A DNA stretch of 5,541 bases from Pseudomonadota bacterium (GTDB lineage: Bacteria > Pseudomonadota > Gammaproteobacteria > Xanthomonadales > Xanthomonadaceae), in the NCBI GenBank assembly GCA_023423675.1, contig JAFAFD010000193.1, positions 1 through 5,541 of the forward strand, read 5' to 3'. The notes below the pieces were generated by a model. That model was given only the letters and a program-made list of their open reading frames with translations, was not told the origin of the DNA and made no database searches. How positions within the stretch are numbered: the stretch's first letter is position 1; each line of letters begins with the position of its first letter. Of this stretch, positions 5,071-5,541 are shown piece by piece. The translations under genes were made by a program, and so were the position numbers.

Positions 5071-5523
5071 ATGAGCACCCAGTCCACCATCGAACATCGC
5101 CTCAACGACCTGATCGAGATCGCCCGCGACGGCAAGTCGTTCTACGAAGAAGCCGCCACCAAGGTGAAGGACACCGAGCTGTCCGCGCTGTTCGTGCGCA
5201 TCGCCGGCGTCAAGGCCCGCATCGTTTCCTCGCTGAGCAGCGCCGTCGTCGCCACCGGTGGCAAGCCGGCCGAACACGGCACCATGGTCGGCTCGATGCA
5301 GCAGTTCTATGGCAAGGTGCGCGCCGCCTTCGGTGACACCAACTACGGCTACGTGGCCGAGCTGGAAGAATCTGAAGACCGCCTGCTGGCCGCGTTCAAG
5401 GACGTGCTGAATGACAACGACCTGCCGCCGGCCGTCCGCCAGGAAGTGACCGCGTGGCTGCCGGAAGTGCAGGACTGCCACCGCGTGATGCGCGACCGCA
5501 AGCATGCGATGAAGGCAGCCTGA
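5071..5523 (+). CDS. PA2169-family four-helix-bundle protein (DUF2383)
   Basis: This 150-residue protein is helical almost throughout and fits the PA2169/DUF2383 ferritin-like family, about 145-150 residues long. Helix 1 is about 5-32 (LNDLIEIARDGKSFYEEAA), helix 2 is 34-62, helix 3 is 74-88 plus 94-115 (YVAELEESEDRLLAAFKDVL), and helix 4 is 119-147 (PAVRQEVTAWLPEVQDCHRVM). Glu26/Glu27 and Glu99/Glu100/Glu102, with His137, lie where ferritin-like bundles hold metal ligands, but a complete di-iron motif is not evident. Family members are often linked to stress or stationary-phase expression; the biochemical role is unknown. The start at 5071 is fixed by AAGGAG (5058-5063), 7 bases upstream; an ATG at 4972 would add 33 non-conserved residues. 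A hairpin with a UUCG loop follows the stop. Confidence 0.9.
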   Translation: MSTQSTIEHRLNDLIEIARDGKSFYEEAATKVKDTELSALFVRIAGVKARIVSSLSSAVVATGGKPAEHGTMVGSMQQFYGKVRAAFGDTNYGYVAELEESEDRLLAAFKDVLNDNDLPPAVRQEVTAWLPEVQDCHRVMRDRKHAMKAA

Positions 5524-5525
5524 TC

Positions 5526-5541
5526 CTCGGCTTCGGCTGAG
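5526..5541 (+). terminator. Start of intrinsic terminator (cut by window end)
   Basis: CTCGGC (5526-5531) pairs with GCTGAG (5536-5541) around a TTCG tetraloop, with one G-T wobble. A C(UUCG)G loop is exceptionally stable and typical of terminators. It starts 2 bases after the stop of the DUF2383 gene; the stem probably continues and the T-run would lie beyond the right edge. Confidence 0.65.

Overview
The window looks like ordinary chromosomal DNA from a high-GC gammaproteobacterium of the Xanthomonadaceae, most likely Stenotrophomonas (S. maltophilia complex). The pointers are a GC-rich composition with strong G/C third-position bias, a hairpin starting with GTAG right after the first gene (the form of the S. 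maltophilia 'GTAG'/SMAG repeats), an H-NS protein of the XrvA-like type, and a DUF2383/PA2169-type four-helix-bundle protein. The genus is inferred; no marker gene is present to prove it.

Layout: (1) 1-788 (+), the C-terminal two thirds or so of a HipA-family Ser/Thr kinase of the YjjJ type, cut by the left edge and followed by two tandem hairpins, the second a SMAG-like repeat. (2) 1005-1316 (+), an unrecognised 103-residue protein. (3) 1361-1436 (+), a complete tRNA with a CAT anticodon, best read as tRNA-Ile2 (lysidine type), with elongator tRNA-Met as the alternative. (4) 1486-2025 (-), a two-TM YcxB-like membrane protein whose GC content (about 55% by hand count) is clearly below its neighbours. 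(5) A 205-base divergent intergenic region with an inverted repeat around an A-rich spacer, a degenerate GTAG hairpin and a consensus -35 box. (6) 2231-2650 (+), an H-NS-family nucleoid protein followed by a terminator-like hairpin. (7) 2752-3738 (+), a secreted GH43 glycoside hydrolase with all three catalytic carboxylates. (8) 3760-4401 (-), a glutathione S-transferase family protein, convergent with GH43. (9) 4553-4876 (+), an unrecognised Trp-rich 107-residue protein. (10) 5071-5523 (+), a DUF2383/PA2169-family protein with a strong RBS and the start of a UUCG-loop terminator at the right edge.

The genes do not form one operon or pathway. Most are single units with their own ribosome binding site and are separated by hairpins or convergent or divergent junctions. 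I see no CRISPR array, transposase, integrase, phage gene or recognisable defence operon. The features most worth a second look are the low-GC gene next to the tRNA, the structured region upstream of the H-NS gene, the GTAG repeats, and the hairpin touching the Shine-Dalgarno of the GST gene. I found no convincing undescribed multi-gene system.
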